From contig CM069435.1 in NCBI GenBank assembly GCA_035610365.1, positions 1,762,001-1,826,000 on the forward strand: a stretch of 64,000 nucleotides of DNA, in the 5' to 3' direction. Below the pieces are notes generated by a model. That model saw only the letters and a program-made list of their open reading frames with translations, searched no databases and was not told where the DNA came from. Both the position numbers and the translations under genes were made by a program. How positions within the stretch are numbered: position 1 is the stretch's first letter; each line of letters opens with the position of its first letter. The DNA is from Aquatica leii. Lineage: Eukaryota; Arthropoda; Insecta; Coleoptera; Lampyridae. Below, piece by piece: positions 23,190 through 34,509 of the stretch.

Positions 23190-25087
23190 TTAATAATTAA
23201 GTTTTAAGTCAATAATATTGTGATTAATCTGATCGTTAATCAAATTGTTATTACTGTTGTTTAATTTAATATAAATAACTTCTAGTATGTCAAGATTGAA
23301 ACGGTTATTAATAACAGGATGAATCACTTTGCAATTAGAATATTTGTGATTATTGAAAAGGATATGAAAAGCGAACGAAGATTTAACATGATCTATATTG
23401 TTATTGTACTTATTAGGATTTTTTAAGTATCTAAGATGTTCTTTGAGACGAGTGTTAATTGATCTAAAAGTCCTGCCGATATAGTATTTACCACAGGAAC
23501 AATTAATTTGGTAAATACCGGATGAGTCTAAAATGTCCAGTTTATCTTTAACATTACAAAGCAAGTTCTTCGTCGTAAGAGGGATATTATAAGTTAATTT
23601 TATATTATTCTTCTTATTGATTTTTGAATTATGTTGTCAAATTGGGAAATAAATGGAATACTAATATATTGATTGGTTTGTTCTTTATTCTGTGTTAAAG
23701 TGGTAACTGATTTGATTTTGTGCTGTATAAAAAAATTGTGAAATAAATTATTGATGTAATGAATAGGGTAATTGTTGGTTCTAGCTAAATAGAAAATAAT
23801 TTGTAATTCGTTATCAAAGTCTACCTTAGAAAGTGGAACAGAAAACAATCTATTGAAAAGGAAATTAAAAGATGCTAGTTTATAGTTGATAGGGTGATTA
23901 GATTCAAAAGGAATCAAGTGATTCGTTGTAGTCGGTTTCCGGTAAATATTAAAATTAAATTTGTTATTACTAATAGAAATGTATAAATCCAAAAACGGTA
24001 GAATATTGTTATTTGGAATCTCGACAGTGAATTTAATGCGGGGGTGTACCTTATTAAGAAAATCTAAAAAGATTTCAATATGAGAATTATTCCCTTGGAA
24101 AATACAAAAAACATCATCAACGTATCTGTTCCAAAGGATGACATGTTTCTTAAAAAGTTCACTATTAGTTATGTGTTGACATTCTAAATTGTCCATGAAA
24201 ATTTCAGCTAAAATTGGTGAGAGTGAGGACCCCATAGGTAGTCCTTGTATTTGTTGAAAAATAGACGTATTGAATTGGAAAAAAATATTATTGGTACAAA
24301 ATTGTGTCAATTCAATGACTTGTTGTGCCACTTTGTTAGAAAGATCAGAATTAAATAATAAATTAAGAAGAATGGGTTTAATGTCATTAGGTGGAATAGA
24401 AGGGAACAAATTGGCGATGTCAAAGGAAATTAATCTTAAATTAGATTTGTCTCTAATGTTGATATTGTTAATATTGGAAATTAATTGTCTGGTGTTTTTG
24501 ATAGCAAATTTAGGTAAAAAGTTAATTGTATTTCTGAAAATGTTAGCTAAAAATTGAGAAACTGGGTAAGTAGGAAAGTTAATAAAACTAACTATCGGTC
24601 TGATTGGAAAATTTAGTTTATGAATTTTAGGTAAGCTGTACAAACGTGGTATCTGAGGGTTAGAAACCTGTAAACTTGAGATTTTTTTATTAAAAGTTTC
24701 CATTAACAAATTGGATTCTTTTAACATATTATTGGTCTGTAAAGTTAACTTTTGTAAAGAAAATTTTGGGCAAAGAGTGAAATCATCGGAATTCAAAAAA
24801 TCTAAAGTTTTCTTTAAATATTCGTTCTTGTATTGGATTACTAAACAATCGCCTTTATCGGCTTTTGAAATTACTAAATTGAATTCAGATATTTTATGGC
24901 GAATAGATTTTACAACTGAATTCTCAGAAAAATGTGACTTAGTTTGGTTTGTTAACAATTGTTCATTGGTAGGTATGACTTGCTTTAAGGTGTTAATAAT
25001 ATCTGGCATTTTGTTAGTAGCGATCTCAAGTGATGTTTTAAAATTATTCACATGTAAGTTATTCAAAGGTAATACATGTACATACAT
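23190..25087 (-). pseudogene. Penelope-like reverse transcriptase and GIY-YIG endonuclease, one frameshift
   Basis: The polymerase part (25087-23600) contains ISKADKGDCLVIQYKNEYL, RLYSLPKIHKLNFPIRPIV, motif A LISFDIANLFPSIPPND, motif B QGLPMGSSLSPILAEIFM, motif C RYVDDVFCIF and the thumb region ILPFLDLYISI and RKPTTTNHLIPF. All RT motifs of Penelope-like elements are intact. A one-base loss in an A-run near 23616 ends the frame as KSIRRII; the next frame (23564-23190) continues with GIYQINCSCGK, YYIGRTFRSINTRLKEH and HVKSSFAFHIL, the GIY-YIG nuclease with its Cys/His pairs. The enzyme pair carries out target nicking and primed cDNA synthesis. The N-terminus is cut at the inverted junction, so the ATG at 25087 is probably not the native start. 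Confidence 0.9.
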
Positions 25088-25090
25088 ACA

Positions 25091-25950
25091 TACACCCCCG
25101 CATTAAATTCACTGTCGAGATTCCAAATAACAATATTCTACCGTTTTTGGATTTATACATTTCTATTAGTAATAACAAATTTAATTTTAATATTTACCGG
25201 AAACCGACTACAACGAATCACTTGATTCCTTTTGAATCTAATCACCCTATCAACTATAAACTAGCATCTTTTAATTTCCTTTTCAATAGATTGTTTTCTG
25301 TTCCACTTTCTAAGGTAGACTTTGATAACGAATTAAAAATTATTTTCTATTTAGCTAGAACCAACAATTACCCTATTCATTACATCAATAATTTATTTCA
25401 CAAATTTTTTATACAGCACAAAATCAAATCAGTTACCACTTTAACACAGAATAAAGAACAAACCAATCAATATATTAGTATTCCATTCATTTCCCAATTT
25501 GACAACATAATTCAAAAAATCAATAAGAAGAATAATATAAAATTAACTTATAATATCTCTCTTACGACGAAGAACTTGCTTTGTAATGTTAAAGATAAAC
25601 TGGACATTTTAGACTCATCCGGTATTTACCAAATTAATTGTTCCTGTGGTAAATACTATATCGGCAGGACTTTTAGATCAATTAACACTCGTCTCAAAGA
25701 ACATCTTAGATACTTAAAAAATCCTAATAAGTACAATAACAATATAGATCATGTTAAATCTTCGTTCGCTTTTCATATCCTTTTCAATAATCACAAATAT
25801 TCTAATTGCAAAGTGATTCATCCTGTTATTAATAACCGTTTCAATCTTGACATACTAGAAGTTATTTATATTAAATTAAACAACAGTAATAACAATTTGA
25901 TTAACGATCAGATTAATCACAATATTATTGACTTAAAACTTAATTATTAA
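25091..25950 (+). CDS. Penelope-like polyprotein, C-terminal part, frame intact
   Basis: The 5'-truncated second copy. The frame is already open at the junction (HPRIKFTVEIP) and runs unbroken to TAA at 25948-25950, through RT thumb motifs (RKPTTTNHLIPFESNHP), LARTNNYPIHYINNLFHKFF, and the GIY-YIG domain (SGIYQINCSCGKYYIGRT, RLKEHLRYL). It lacks RT motifs A to C, so it could encode at most an isolated endonuclease. It differs from the minus copy by a few residues (NELK versus NELQ, HKFF versus HNFF) and by not having the A-run deletion. This good preservation suggests a recent insertion. No promoter was identified. Confidence 0.85.
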
Positions 25951-26361
25951 TTTTAGCCAAACTCTGTGTTTTTGGTTTTTTACAGTGTACGTTTTTTAGT
26001 AAATTGGTCATAATTTTAACGTTCGAATTTTGTTAAAATTTAATACATTATGAGATTATTATATATCGATACTTAGGTCAGGGTCATATTTAGAGGTATT
26101 TTATGTATCACATTTTGTTTGTGTGTCTGTATGTTAACATGTAATAATTTTACCTTTTTCATTAATTAGGTGCACTCTTTTCGTTAAGAAGTGTTCTTGT
26201 TTAACGTGTTAATCAATAATTCTCACCTGACACTAGTTATATGTACTACTTAATTCAAGTAAGTTTAAAGTTATTTATCATAATTTAAATCTTTTAAAAA
26301 ATTTTTTGTAAAATTTTAATCAATTGAATGTTTTGTAATTACGTTTTTTACCTAGTTTTAC

Positions 26362-26412
26362 TACGCCTGAAGATGGCTTAATTGTTTTTACAAGCCGAAA
26401 CATGTCGCCAAT
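26362..26412 (+). ncRNA. Hammerhead-like motif, right end of the Penelope pair
   Basis: Core CTGAAGA at 26367-26373 (position 7 is variable in hammerheads), stem II GGCTT/AAGCC, GAAA at 26397-26400, stem III formed by ACATGT, and GTC at 26404-26406 with predicted cleavage after 26406. Stem I is a two-base GC/GC pairing. These minimal forms are described in the terminal repeats of Penelope-like elements and are thought to act as dimers. Confidence 0.65.
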
Positions 26413-26495
26413 TAATTAGAACAAAGAAAATAAAATAAATGTTAATATGGTTGTCAAGACTTAAGATTTGAACCCTTTTTTTAAATATGAAGTTT

Positions 26496-26814
26496 TGCTA
26501 CTTTTCCTCAGATTTCTAACGGCAGGTTATCATCATAGTAATCGTCGTTCCTAGTAATTTTACCATAGATAAGTTTCTGTAATGCTACTTTTTATTCTTG
26601 CTTTTTTTCTTGTTTTCCAATTTAGAATTGTTATACAGATTCATTTTTATAAGAAACTGATAGGTTATTGTCATAGAAAAGTGATTCTGGTGTTACGACT
26701 TTACGGTGTCAAAACAATTTGTCTTTGTGACAAAGTGATGTAAAAATGGAATAAATGTAATGTTTGTATTTTGTCCTGACCACGAATTACAAAAAATGAT
26801 GGTTCGAAACCAGT
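26496..26814. other. No gene seen
   Basis: AT-rich flank between the Penelope pair and the next transposase remnant; no motif noticed. Confidence 0.5.
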
Positions 26815-27170
26815 CATCAAATAAGATTGAATCGAACCACCCGCTCTGACTTCTGTTATATCGTGAGTTTTCAATCCCCCTTCTATCCGCGCCTCGTATG
26901 TATGCCTTGCTTTATAAACTATATAGGATTAGGTGGTGTTACTTTTAGAAGTGTCCATCATTCTGCAAGTGTGTTTAGCCCTTTTTTGTTACCACTTTCA
27001 CGACTCCTAGATCATCAACAAAGTTAGTCCCATCATAACTAACCATGTTCGAAAAGGAAACATTCCTTATAAATGATTCCAAATTATCAAAAAACTGTTT
27101 AATTGAGTCATAATTCAGAGCTGCACAAACGCGTTTTGTGTTTCGACTGGATTTGTGAGATGATTTATTT
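26815..27170 (-). pseudogene. DDE transposase fragment (jerky/Tigger-like relative)
   Basis: Minus-strand frames read KQFFDNLESFIRNVSF, NMVSYDGTNFVDDLG, VVKVVTKKG and, after a deletion, YIVYKARHTYEARIEGG. These match the conserved series FFxxLE, NYDETNLxDDPG, KKxxxKRG and PYVVYKAxHxxxxWTEGGP found in a DDE transposase lineage common in animals. The catalytic-region YDET reads YDGT here, and a piece between KRG and PYVVYK is missing. The copy is a short dead remnant. Confidence 0.65.
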
Positions 27171-27244
27171 TAATTTAGTTTTGCTCGTTTTTTATAAAAA
27201 AAACAACGTACTAAAGCAACTAGTACACCAAAATTTAAAATAAA

Positions 27245-27480
27245 TTTATGGATTATGTCCCCATGAGATAATGGCACAAATTTTATCACTCACCAACTTA
27301 GCCCTGACTCCAAACGATTTTCACTTTTTGTTAAAATGGTAATAACGTGTTTTAAACAAAAATATGTTCTTCCATAACATGCAACTACACAGATTTGCAT
27401 CAACATGTATACTAAACTGTTAGCTGTCCTCGCCGATTGATGCGGTTGTGGTTGTGCAAAATGCAAGGATAAGGACAATA
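27245..27480 (+). pseudogene. Possible mariner transposase C-terminal remnant
   Basis: One plus-strand frame contains SPTLALTPNDFHFLLK-like residues at about 27287-27335, resembling the SPDLAPSDYHLF signature that holds the third catalytic Asp of mariner transposases. Residues around it are not clearly conserved and several stops intervene. Tentative. Confidence 0.3.
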
Positions 27481-27914
27481 TGCTTGAAATTATCGTGCAA
27501 TGATCTTGTGGTTTACTTTACACCTACCGATTCACTTAACCCTGTTTGACTGTATATAACATAATTTATTATATATGGATAACGGATTTAGACTGAATCC
27601 TCTTCATATGACAGATGGAAACACCCTTCACATATGAATGTGCAATGTTCTGTTTTCTTTATTTTTTTTTCGGGGACATAAATAGCAAAACCTAACTTAG
27701 ACATTTCCTGGTTGTATACTTTTCAATGGAACACCAGCAACTTTTGCAATAAAGACTTGTACAAAAAAATGTAGATTTCAACTTTTTGGGCGATTTATAA
27801 GATGTGACTTCATCACCGAAAAGGAGAGTTTCAAAAACATACGTCAAATAATTTGAGGCTTAGTATTGTTGGCTTGATTTATTAAGAAACTATTAATCCT
27901 ACTATTTAACATTA

Positions 27915-28670
27915 AGTAGGCTACTCTGATCGGTCAACGCCTACTAGTTCTACGGCACCCTTTGTCAAATTATAGAAAGAAGTTATTTTAGGTTTGTTAT
28001 TTGCGCTAGTATGGGGATCTATTGTATCGTCATCATTCATTGATGATAAAACTAAAACGTTTTTGTCTTTTCTAGGAACATACTATACTTATGCATTTAT
28101 ATTAGAGAAGCAAACATACTGCTTTTGGAATTTCTTTCTTTTATGTTTAGAAACTCGACTGGGATCTTTCTTTTATGTTTGCATAGTGTTCCCACAATTG
28201 TAGTTTTGTGGTTCTGGTTTAAGATTATTTACTAGAGGCACAAAAGTAAAATAATTGTCTATGGTAACGTTACGACCAGTGTTAAGGATTGGTCCAGTAA
28301 CTTGTTTCACAACGCTGGAAGCTCTATTACTCTGTTTATATGGCCCATCAAGTTGCTTTCTGGCATAAATATCTAGATTGCTGATATAAAATGTTCTGGA
28401 ATCAACTAACGCATATAATATTTTAATGCCATTTTTAGTTGGTTTATTTGCTATACACTGTCAAAATTAGCACAGTTCTCAAAAAAATTTCAGCATTTCG
28501 TTATCAGTAGCGTATTCTCTAATCTGGTAATTGGCCTTACAGCGTTTAACAAAATTATCATATATTTTTCTTATTGGCGCTAGTTTGTTTAGGATCTTGC
28601 GTTCATTTTAAGTATAAATGTCATCAAATCTAATTGCCCAAAGTAAAGTATAAAATCTTGAAGACGACAT
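27915..28670 (-). pseudogene. piggyBac transposase remnant
   Basis: Minus-strand frames contain MSSSRFYTLLWAIRFDD, KLAPIRKIYDNFVKRC, YATDNEML, NKPTKNGIKILYALVDS, RTFYISNLDIYARKQLDGPY, GRNVTIDNYFTFVPL, VPRKDKNVLVLSSMNDDD and KPKITSFYNLTKGAVELV. The order and spacing match the piggyBac (DDE_Tnp_1_7) catalytic domain. The Asp of VTIDNYFT is kept. The DEML Asp reads as Asn (TDNEML), and the last Asp region KGGVDxxD is altered to KGAVELV. Several frameshifts and a missing C-terminal Cys-rich domain show it is dead. TTAA ends were not located. Confidence 0.75.
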
Positions 28671-29224
28671 TATAGCGCGAAAACAGTCAGGGCTGTACCG
28701 CCAGCTAAATCAGTGAGACTAAATAGAGCTTACTGTTTGTCACAATTTGTGTCTAAACAATTTCTCTAACAAGAAAAATTCTCACGTATTTTTGCCAAAT
28801 ATTGCTTGGTATATTGGACAATCACAAAATTGGAAAAAACAGCTTTCAGCGTTTCAAATGCGTTTTAGTACATATTTCAACCAAATAGTTGATTGGTCTT
28901 TTCTCAAAAAAACAAATTCAGTTTCTTAAACATTAGGCCGGAAAATTAAAATTTCCGGCCAATTATGATGCAAAATACATCAAAACTGAAGGAAACACAA
29001 AAAAAATATTTTTCGTGTAATTGTGTAATTAATGTGTTACCTAAGTCGTAATTATTGATTTATCAATGTCGTCATCAAAAGAATTGATTTTTTACTTAAT
29101 GACCATTGACGACAGTTATGAAATAATTATGTACTTAGCTGCATCGTCAAAGTTTACAATGCTTTATGCAACCGGGTCTAAAATTGGATTAATGCGTAAA
29201 TTTCCAGCGTTTTTTTTTGTATTT
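28671..29224. other. No gene; short hairpin inside
   Basis: Contains the upstream, unrecognisable part of the piggyBac remnant. A small perfect hairpin GGCCGGAAA/TTTCCGGCC lies at about 28935-28960. An imperfect inverted repeat spans about 29040-29139 (TCAATGTCGTCA versus TGACGACAG). Confidence 0.5.
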
Positions 29225-29229
29225 AAAGT

Positions 29230-29440
29230 GTAAAAAAATATATAAAGTAATCAATAATATATTCTTCTGCATTGTTGCTAATTTTCTAGTCGATTGACGT
29301 AGATCATTACAAATTGAAGCACTTAATCGGTCTCTATATCAAAATGTTATTTTTTGAAACGAGAAAACCATTTTCGTGCAGTACTTTCCACGATGACATT
29401 TTCTGTAAACGACACAAATGGTACTAGCAGCCTCCAATGC
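29230..29440 (-). pseudogene. Mariner transposase N-terminal (HTH) remnant
   Basis: Minus-strand frames read RKWFSRFKK, then HFDIETD, and in another frame SASICNDLRQSTRKLATMQ. This follows the mariner helix-turn-helix order (TVRKWFxRFRxGxFDLED ... IxxNPRQTTRELA). Catalytic parts are absent. It lies just outside the left end of the hAT element. Confidence 0.55.
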
Positions 29441-30030
29441 CTTAAATCTTCGATTAAATTAAAAAAAAAGATATTTTGGATATATAATTTTTTTTGTACT
29501 TTTTTAGCTCACAATCAATCCTGAATTAAGGAGGGGGCTAAGAGGGCTGCAACCCCGGGCCCCATGATTCGGAGGACCCCAACCCTGTCCCATCGGGTTA
29601 CATAATTTTAAAATAGTCACTGACACTAATTTTCTTGTTATACAATAAACAAGTAGTGTCATAAAATAAACCAGTAAGAAAAGACGGAACGGCGTTGAAA
29701 AAAATCTGGTCGATTTTTGTGAAATTTAATGTTCCATCTAATTCACATTGTGGCATCCACATGGGGATGGCCAGTTGAGTCGTCAATTCATAGGGGCTCT
29801 AAACGAGACAGTGTTTCCAAAGTTCCCTAGTAATTACATTGTAAATTCCTTGGTTTAAAACATTTTTGGAAGTAGGCATTTACCGTTTGGTTATCATCAG
29901 TTGCTCCGAAAATTTTGAACAGAGAATACAGTGTGTTATTTTGATTGTTAATATTGTTAGTGAATTGTTGGTGAATTAAACTGTTCATATTTAAAGACAT
30001 GAATCCGATTATATAACAAAAACAGAGTAG

Positions 30031-31669
30031 ATATAAGAGTGGTTCTCAGAAAAGAAAAGTAAGTTTTATTATACGATTTATATGTACAATAATAGTTATT
30101 TCATTATTGCTTTAAATTTTAATTGCAATTTAAACCCCTTTACAATGATAAAATATTTTAAGCCTGCTGAACAAAAAGTAGAAGCACTGAAGAAGTCCAA
30201 AATTACAACTTTTTTTAATGCTGGGCATGACGTGCCTGAAGCAGCCTCGACTTCTATATCGGGTTAAGAAAATCAGCCTAAAATTCCTAATATCACTCCT
30301 AATAAAACAGAAATGAATGAAAGTATTTTTTTTCAATTTACATATTTTTCTTTTTTCTAATATATCATTTCTTTATTAGAGAATATAATCGGCGACTTTA
30401 CAGATAACAATTTTTTTTATTATCATCATGACGGTAATTCAAACATTTCAAATTGTCAAAAAGGTAACATTTGTGTTATACATGTAACTACACATCGCTG
30501 AATCTTATTTTTTTCTCAACATTTTTAGAGCCGTTTACAAACACTGCTACTTATTACTCTGATTATCAGGATATTTTCCTTCCTAACACCAATCCAGCCA
30601 AATGGCCTGCGATAATCAGCAATATTGCACTTGAAAGTTACATTGAAGAAGGGGTTGAATATTTTCTAAATTACAAAGTGGATAAAAAGTTTGAAGCTTC
30701 AAAAAGACTTTATAAATCACAAAGTCGAAAATTTTCGGATTCTATGCTTCAAAAAAATTTAGCGAATGAAGAAACAGTTAAGCGACATTGGATTTTGTAT
30801 TCTCTTAGCACTGGCAAGATTTACGGATTGGAAAAAGGGCGCAGAAAAAATCGAATCGCACGAAAATAGTAATAAACATAGAACCTGCATGAACAAGTTT
30901 CTAATACGATGTAAAACTGAAAATTGGATAGACGGTTGTATTTCTGATGCACGAGGAAAAGAAAAAGCGTATTGGACTAATGTATTAAAGAGAATTGTAG
31001 CGATGATTAAGTTTTTAGCCAAAAAAGGTTTACCATTTCGTGGTGACGATGAAGTTTTTAAATCACCATCAAATGGTCTTTATATGGGAATGCTGGAAAA
31101 CTACTGCTCAAATCCTTTCTTACATTGATAATTTTGGAAGTAAAGGGAGAGGAAATGTTTCCTACCTATCTTAGACAATATGCGAGGAATTTATTAAATT
31201 AATGTACGAAAAAGTATTGAAGAAAATCATAGCGGAGCTTAAATCTGCAAAATACTATTCCTTAATAGTGGATTCAACTCCAGATTTATCTCATATAGAT
31301 CAGTTATCAGTTATAATCCGTTACTGTTTTACAGAACATGGAGGACAAGTACTCAAACGATTTTTGGGTTTTGTGCCAATATTCGGCCATACGGGAAAAT
31401 CTTTGAGTGAAGTGGTTACAAACTTTCTGACAGAAAATTCACTGGAATTAAAATACTGTCGCGGTCAGTCTTACGACAATGCTAGCAACATGGCAGGGCA
31501 GTATAATGGTCTTCAAGCACATATTAGAAAAATTGTAAATGTCGCGTTTTATGTCCCTTGTTTTGCACATTTGCTCAGTTTAGTTGGAGAAAGTGCTGTT
31601 GATGAATGCTTTAAAGGTATGATTATGGTAGTAAGTGTACTTTCAATGAAAAAAGGACCAATAACATGA
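30031..31669 (+). pseudogene. hAT transposase: TTF zinc finger and DUF4371, truncated
   Basis: Small exons seem to precede a main one: YKSGSQKRK with a GTAAGT donor at 30059; EQKVEALKKSKITTFF (30163-30262); a third at 30380-30463; then the main exon from 30529 after TTTTTAG. The main part carries the TTF-type finger region (NPAKWPAIISN, RKFSDSMLQKNL, HWILYSLSTGKIY) and, after a frame change near 30830, IESHENSNKHRTCM and LKRIVAMIKFLAKKGLPFRG. A stop near 31170 precedes TICEEFIKLMYEKVLKKI. DUF4371 continues: YYSLIVDSTPDLSHIDQLSV, YCRGQSYDNASNMAG and VPCFAHLLSLVGE. These are the expected RNase-H-fold core residues (Asp in VDSTPD, QxYDNAxNM). The exon borders are inferred from splice consensus only. 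Confidence 0.8.
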
Positions 31670-32115
31670 CTTCTCAGCAAACCCATCCAAACATTGACAG
31701 TTTGTCGCCATTGACTTGGTCCATTTACTAATTTGTGTGGATTTTCGAGAGACCATGTACGGTTATTTTGTCGATTTGGTCTTTCATCAAGTCCAAATGA
31801 ACATTCATCAAAAAAACAAATGTTTTTTTACAAAATCGCGATTGGTATTGTTCATTTCGGTGATTATTTCACAAAATCTCATACGAACATAATAATCGTG
31901 TGGTAATAATTCTTGATGGCATTGCCAACGGTAACTTTTAAAGCCCTCCTGTTTGAGGTACCTGAATGCTGACGACCGAGGAACACCTACATTAATGTCA
32001 ATTTCTCGCAAACTAACATCAGGATCTTGGTCTACACCTGCAAGAACTGCCAACTTCTGAGGGTTGTCTTCATGATCGTGTAAGGGTGGTGGACGCTGAC
32101 ATTTACATGGTGGAT
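31655..32115 (-). mobile_element. Nested mariner/Tc1-type transposase fragment
   Basis: Minus-strand frame 32053-31808 reads LAGVDQDPDVSLREIDINV, SSAFRYLKQEGFKSYRWQCH and QELLPHDYYVRMRFCE. A one-base change in a T-run shifts to FFDECSFGLDERPNRQNNRT, WSLENPHKLVNGPSQWRQ and TVNVWMGLLRSHVIGP. This is the HTH and first part of the catalytic domain of an insect Tc1/mariner-group transposase, with the first catalytic Asp in FFDE. The other catalytic residues are missing. It sits inside the hAT in opposite orientation, so it inserted after the hAT. Confidence 0.8.
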
Positions 32116-32492
32116 TTACGGAGCCAGTGTTTTCTCAAAAATAAAGTTGCATAATGTTGATTTGACGGGCTACAATTTAATTTTAGCATCCATATTACTT
32201 TAAAAACCGAAGATAACCAATCTGAAACGCATGCGCAAAAAACCTTCAAAATTTCGAATTTCAAATGCCTGTAATTAATTGATTAATTATCAAATTATAA
32301 TCAAAAAATTGTTTTTAGAAACGTTTTAAGTGCCACTTTAAATCTGTGTCAAAATTTTTGCGATTTCTTAATTTGGGAAGCAGGAAAAAAATAATTTTAA
32401 TTTTCCCATGTTAAATCCCAAGGGATACACCTAGCGTGGGACACAAGGTATATGCTGTTTCGTATAAATTTATGTATACCAATTACAAACTA

Positions 32493-32677
32493 CCAGTCTG
32501 AAAGATCATTCTCAAAATTAGCATTCATAAAAAATAAGTACAGAGCTAGCATGGAAGAGGAACGCCTATCAGCATTAACATTAATGTGTGTTGAAAGAGA
32601 CATTCTCGATCAATTAAATTTTTGATGAATTAGTCGAAGAATTTGTCAATACTAAAGTAAGAAAGAAGGGTTTTTAA
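32493..32677 (+). pseudogene. hAT C-terminal dimerisation domain
   Basis: Frame reads QSERSFSKLAFIKNKYRAS, MEEERLSALTLMCVERDIL, DQLNF, then after a one-base shift FDELVEEFVNTKVRKKGF and a stop. SERxFSxLxxIKxxxRxxMxxxRLxxLxxL is the hallmark hAT dimerisation segment. It belongs to the transposase at 30031-31669, whose central part is lost. Confidence 0.8.
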
Positions 32678-32842
32678 TATTTAGATCTTGGCTTATAGTT
32701 ACTTATAAATCTTTATTGTTAATTGTTAGGTCATTTATACATACCATTAAATTTTTTTATACTGTGGTTTATATTATCCGGGGGGCCCTGAAAGCTTCTA
32801 GCCCCGGGCCCAAGGAAAGTTTAATCCGGCATTGCTCACAAT

Positions 32843-34509
32843 TAACCTTTTTTGTACAAGTTGAAAAATAAAAAAGTATTTGATAAAAAAATACTATGGC
32901 GTTAAGATGATATTAACATTTCTCAAACAATTTTTTTTCCAAAGCACTTTTGCCACAGAAACAAAAAAAGTTACACACTTATGCATCGATCTATTAAATA
33001 AAAAACAAAATAATAACTATTAAGTATTATTTGAATCAAGACATTGCTTTAAACTAATTTTATCAAAATTGCTAATTCAAATATCTAAGTATTTATTTGT
33101 TGATTTCGTTTGTTTAAATTAACAGAAACGCAAATTTAATATAAACATATAAATCAACATCATATTTTAATATATAAACATGAAAACTGTAATTTTCTTC
33201 ATTATACTAAACAACGTTAACCGCAGACTGTTGGCACAATACCATTACATACACACATACTAAATGCTATATTATACAATAATAATATTGTCCTTAACAT
33301 AAAACCAAATAATCCTCCAGTTATTTTACGATAAGTGTACTTTTTTACAAGTAACATTTAAACAACGAACTTATTAGTATCTAAAATAAACATTTAACTT
33401 TATATGAAAATCTACTAACTTCAGATAATTAGTTCTTAAAGTTCATTATACTACACGAACACGAGAAACTTTATAAATAGTATATGCGGCACTAAAAAGC
33501 CGGTTGAAATCTACTTAAAAGATTCGCAATTTTATAATTATCTATGTAAAATAACGGCGACTTTGTTTATGTTACGTTGTGTTTTCGTTTCTTATTTAAT
33601 AAAACGCGATGTGACGTTTTCAATTAGTTTGCAACTAAAATAATTGAAAAACAAATTTAAAACGAAGTAAAATTATATTTGCATTTACTTTTTAATTAAA
33701 TGTTAAAATGCATTTAACATAAATGCATTAGACAGCACAACGTATGCGTTAATTTAATAATTTTTTTTGTTTTTAAGCTAAACGCGTGGATGTTGCCATA
33801 AATTAAAATTTTAATAAGTATATTGTAATTGATGTAAACAAACTTAAAAAAAATAAACTACTGTTACCACACGATTGTACTAACGTGACTTTCGTTCCGT
33901 CTAATTTAACTTTTTTTTATTCATAGTGACCACCTACAAGCTTGGCACCGTGTTGAGAGTATTAATGAACGAGTACTTTGTAGGTATAAACAAATGTACG
34001 TGAATTAAAGACACAAATAAATAAACGTATTTCTTAAAATTCTTGTTTTGCACGTGTTTTTATTAATCGTACCTTGACTCAGAGTTTTGGGAAACAACCG
34101 ATTTAAAGCACTAATTATAACATAATTAACAGAGCGCTAAAACGGGAAAATATTCACTACAGATTCCGTTTAGATTTGTCAAACGCTGGTGATTACGTAA
34201 CGATAACAAATTACACACACCTAAATACAATAAAATTAGCAATAGTAATTACAAAGTATAAACTAGAAAATTATCTTCAGAAACGATAAAAAAGTTCAGT
34301 ATCAGCAGATCCGTATAAGGAAGCAACACCTCATACACATAGGCACATGATTTAATAGTATTACAATATGAGAATATAATTTAAGAAGTAAACAAAGAAT
34401 AAAAAATTGAATCGATGCAAAAAACCAGTGATTACGGAACAAAAAGCAAACGCACTTGTGATAAATATAAATAAATAATCGTGTAAGAGATTTTAGCAAA
34501 AATCTCAAA
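32843..34509. other. No gene recognised; one possible micro-exon
   Basis: AT-rich. A GC-richer block at 33927-33983 follows a good acceptor (AACTTTTTTTTATTCATAG) and ends before GTATAA; see the findings. Nothing else noticed. Confidence 0.4.

Larger units (their letters stand above)
22638..26495. mobile_element. Inverted pair of Penelope-like elements
   Basis: A minus-strand copy (about 22650-25090) and a 5'-truncated plus-strand copy (25091-26480) are joined head to head. Arms of about 1.39 kb (22650-24048 and 25091-26478) are almost identical in reverse complement; positions 24048 and 25091 pair at the junction. The junction carries TACACCCCCGCA in the + copy and a TGTATGTATGTA stretch in the - copy, suggesting microhomology-driven template switching. 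The outer flanks share TGAAGTTT (22638-22645 and 26488-26495), a possible 8-bp target duplication, so the pair probably inserted as one unit. Partial inverted copies of this sort are usual for Penelope-like elements. Confidence 0.85.
29516..32834 (+). mobile_element. hAT transposon (TTF zinc finger/DUF4371 type), 3.3 kb, defective
   Basis: Ends are imperfect inverted repeats: left CAATCCTGAATTAAGG, right (reverse complement) CAATGCCGGATTAAAC. G/C-rich subterminal blocks follow on both sides (CCCCGGGCCCC left, CCGGGCCC right), as is usual for this hAT group. Inside are the broken transposase gene, a nested mariner/Tc1 fragment at about 31660-32110, and the hAT dimerisation tail. The part of the catalytic domain expected between 31670 and 32490 is replaced by the nested element and its flanks. 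Confidence 0.85.
29508..32842. repeat. 8-bp target-site duplication of the hAT element
   Basis: CTCACAAT occurs at 29508-29515 and 32835-32842, directly outside the element's ends. Eight base pairs is the standard duplication length for hAT transposons. Confidence 0.8.

Noticed and set aside
24270-25106. Plus-strand ORFs across the Penelope RT
   Set aside because: Antisense shadows of the minus-strand RT frame.
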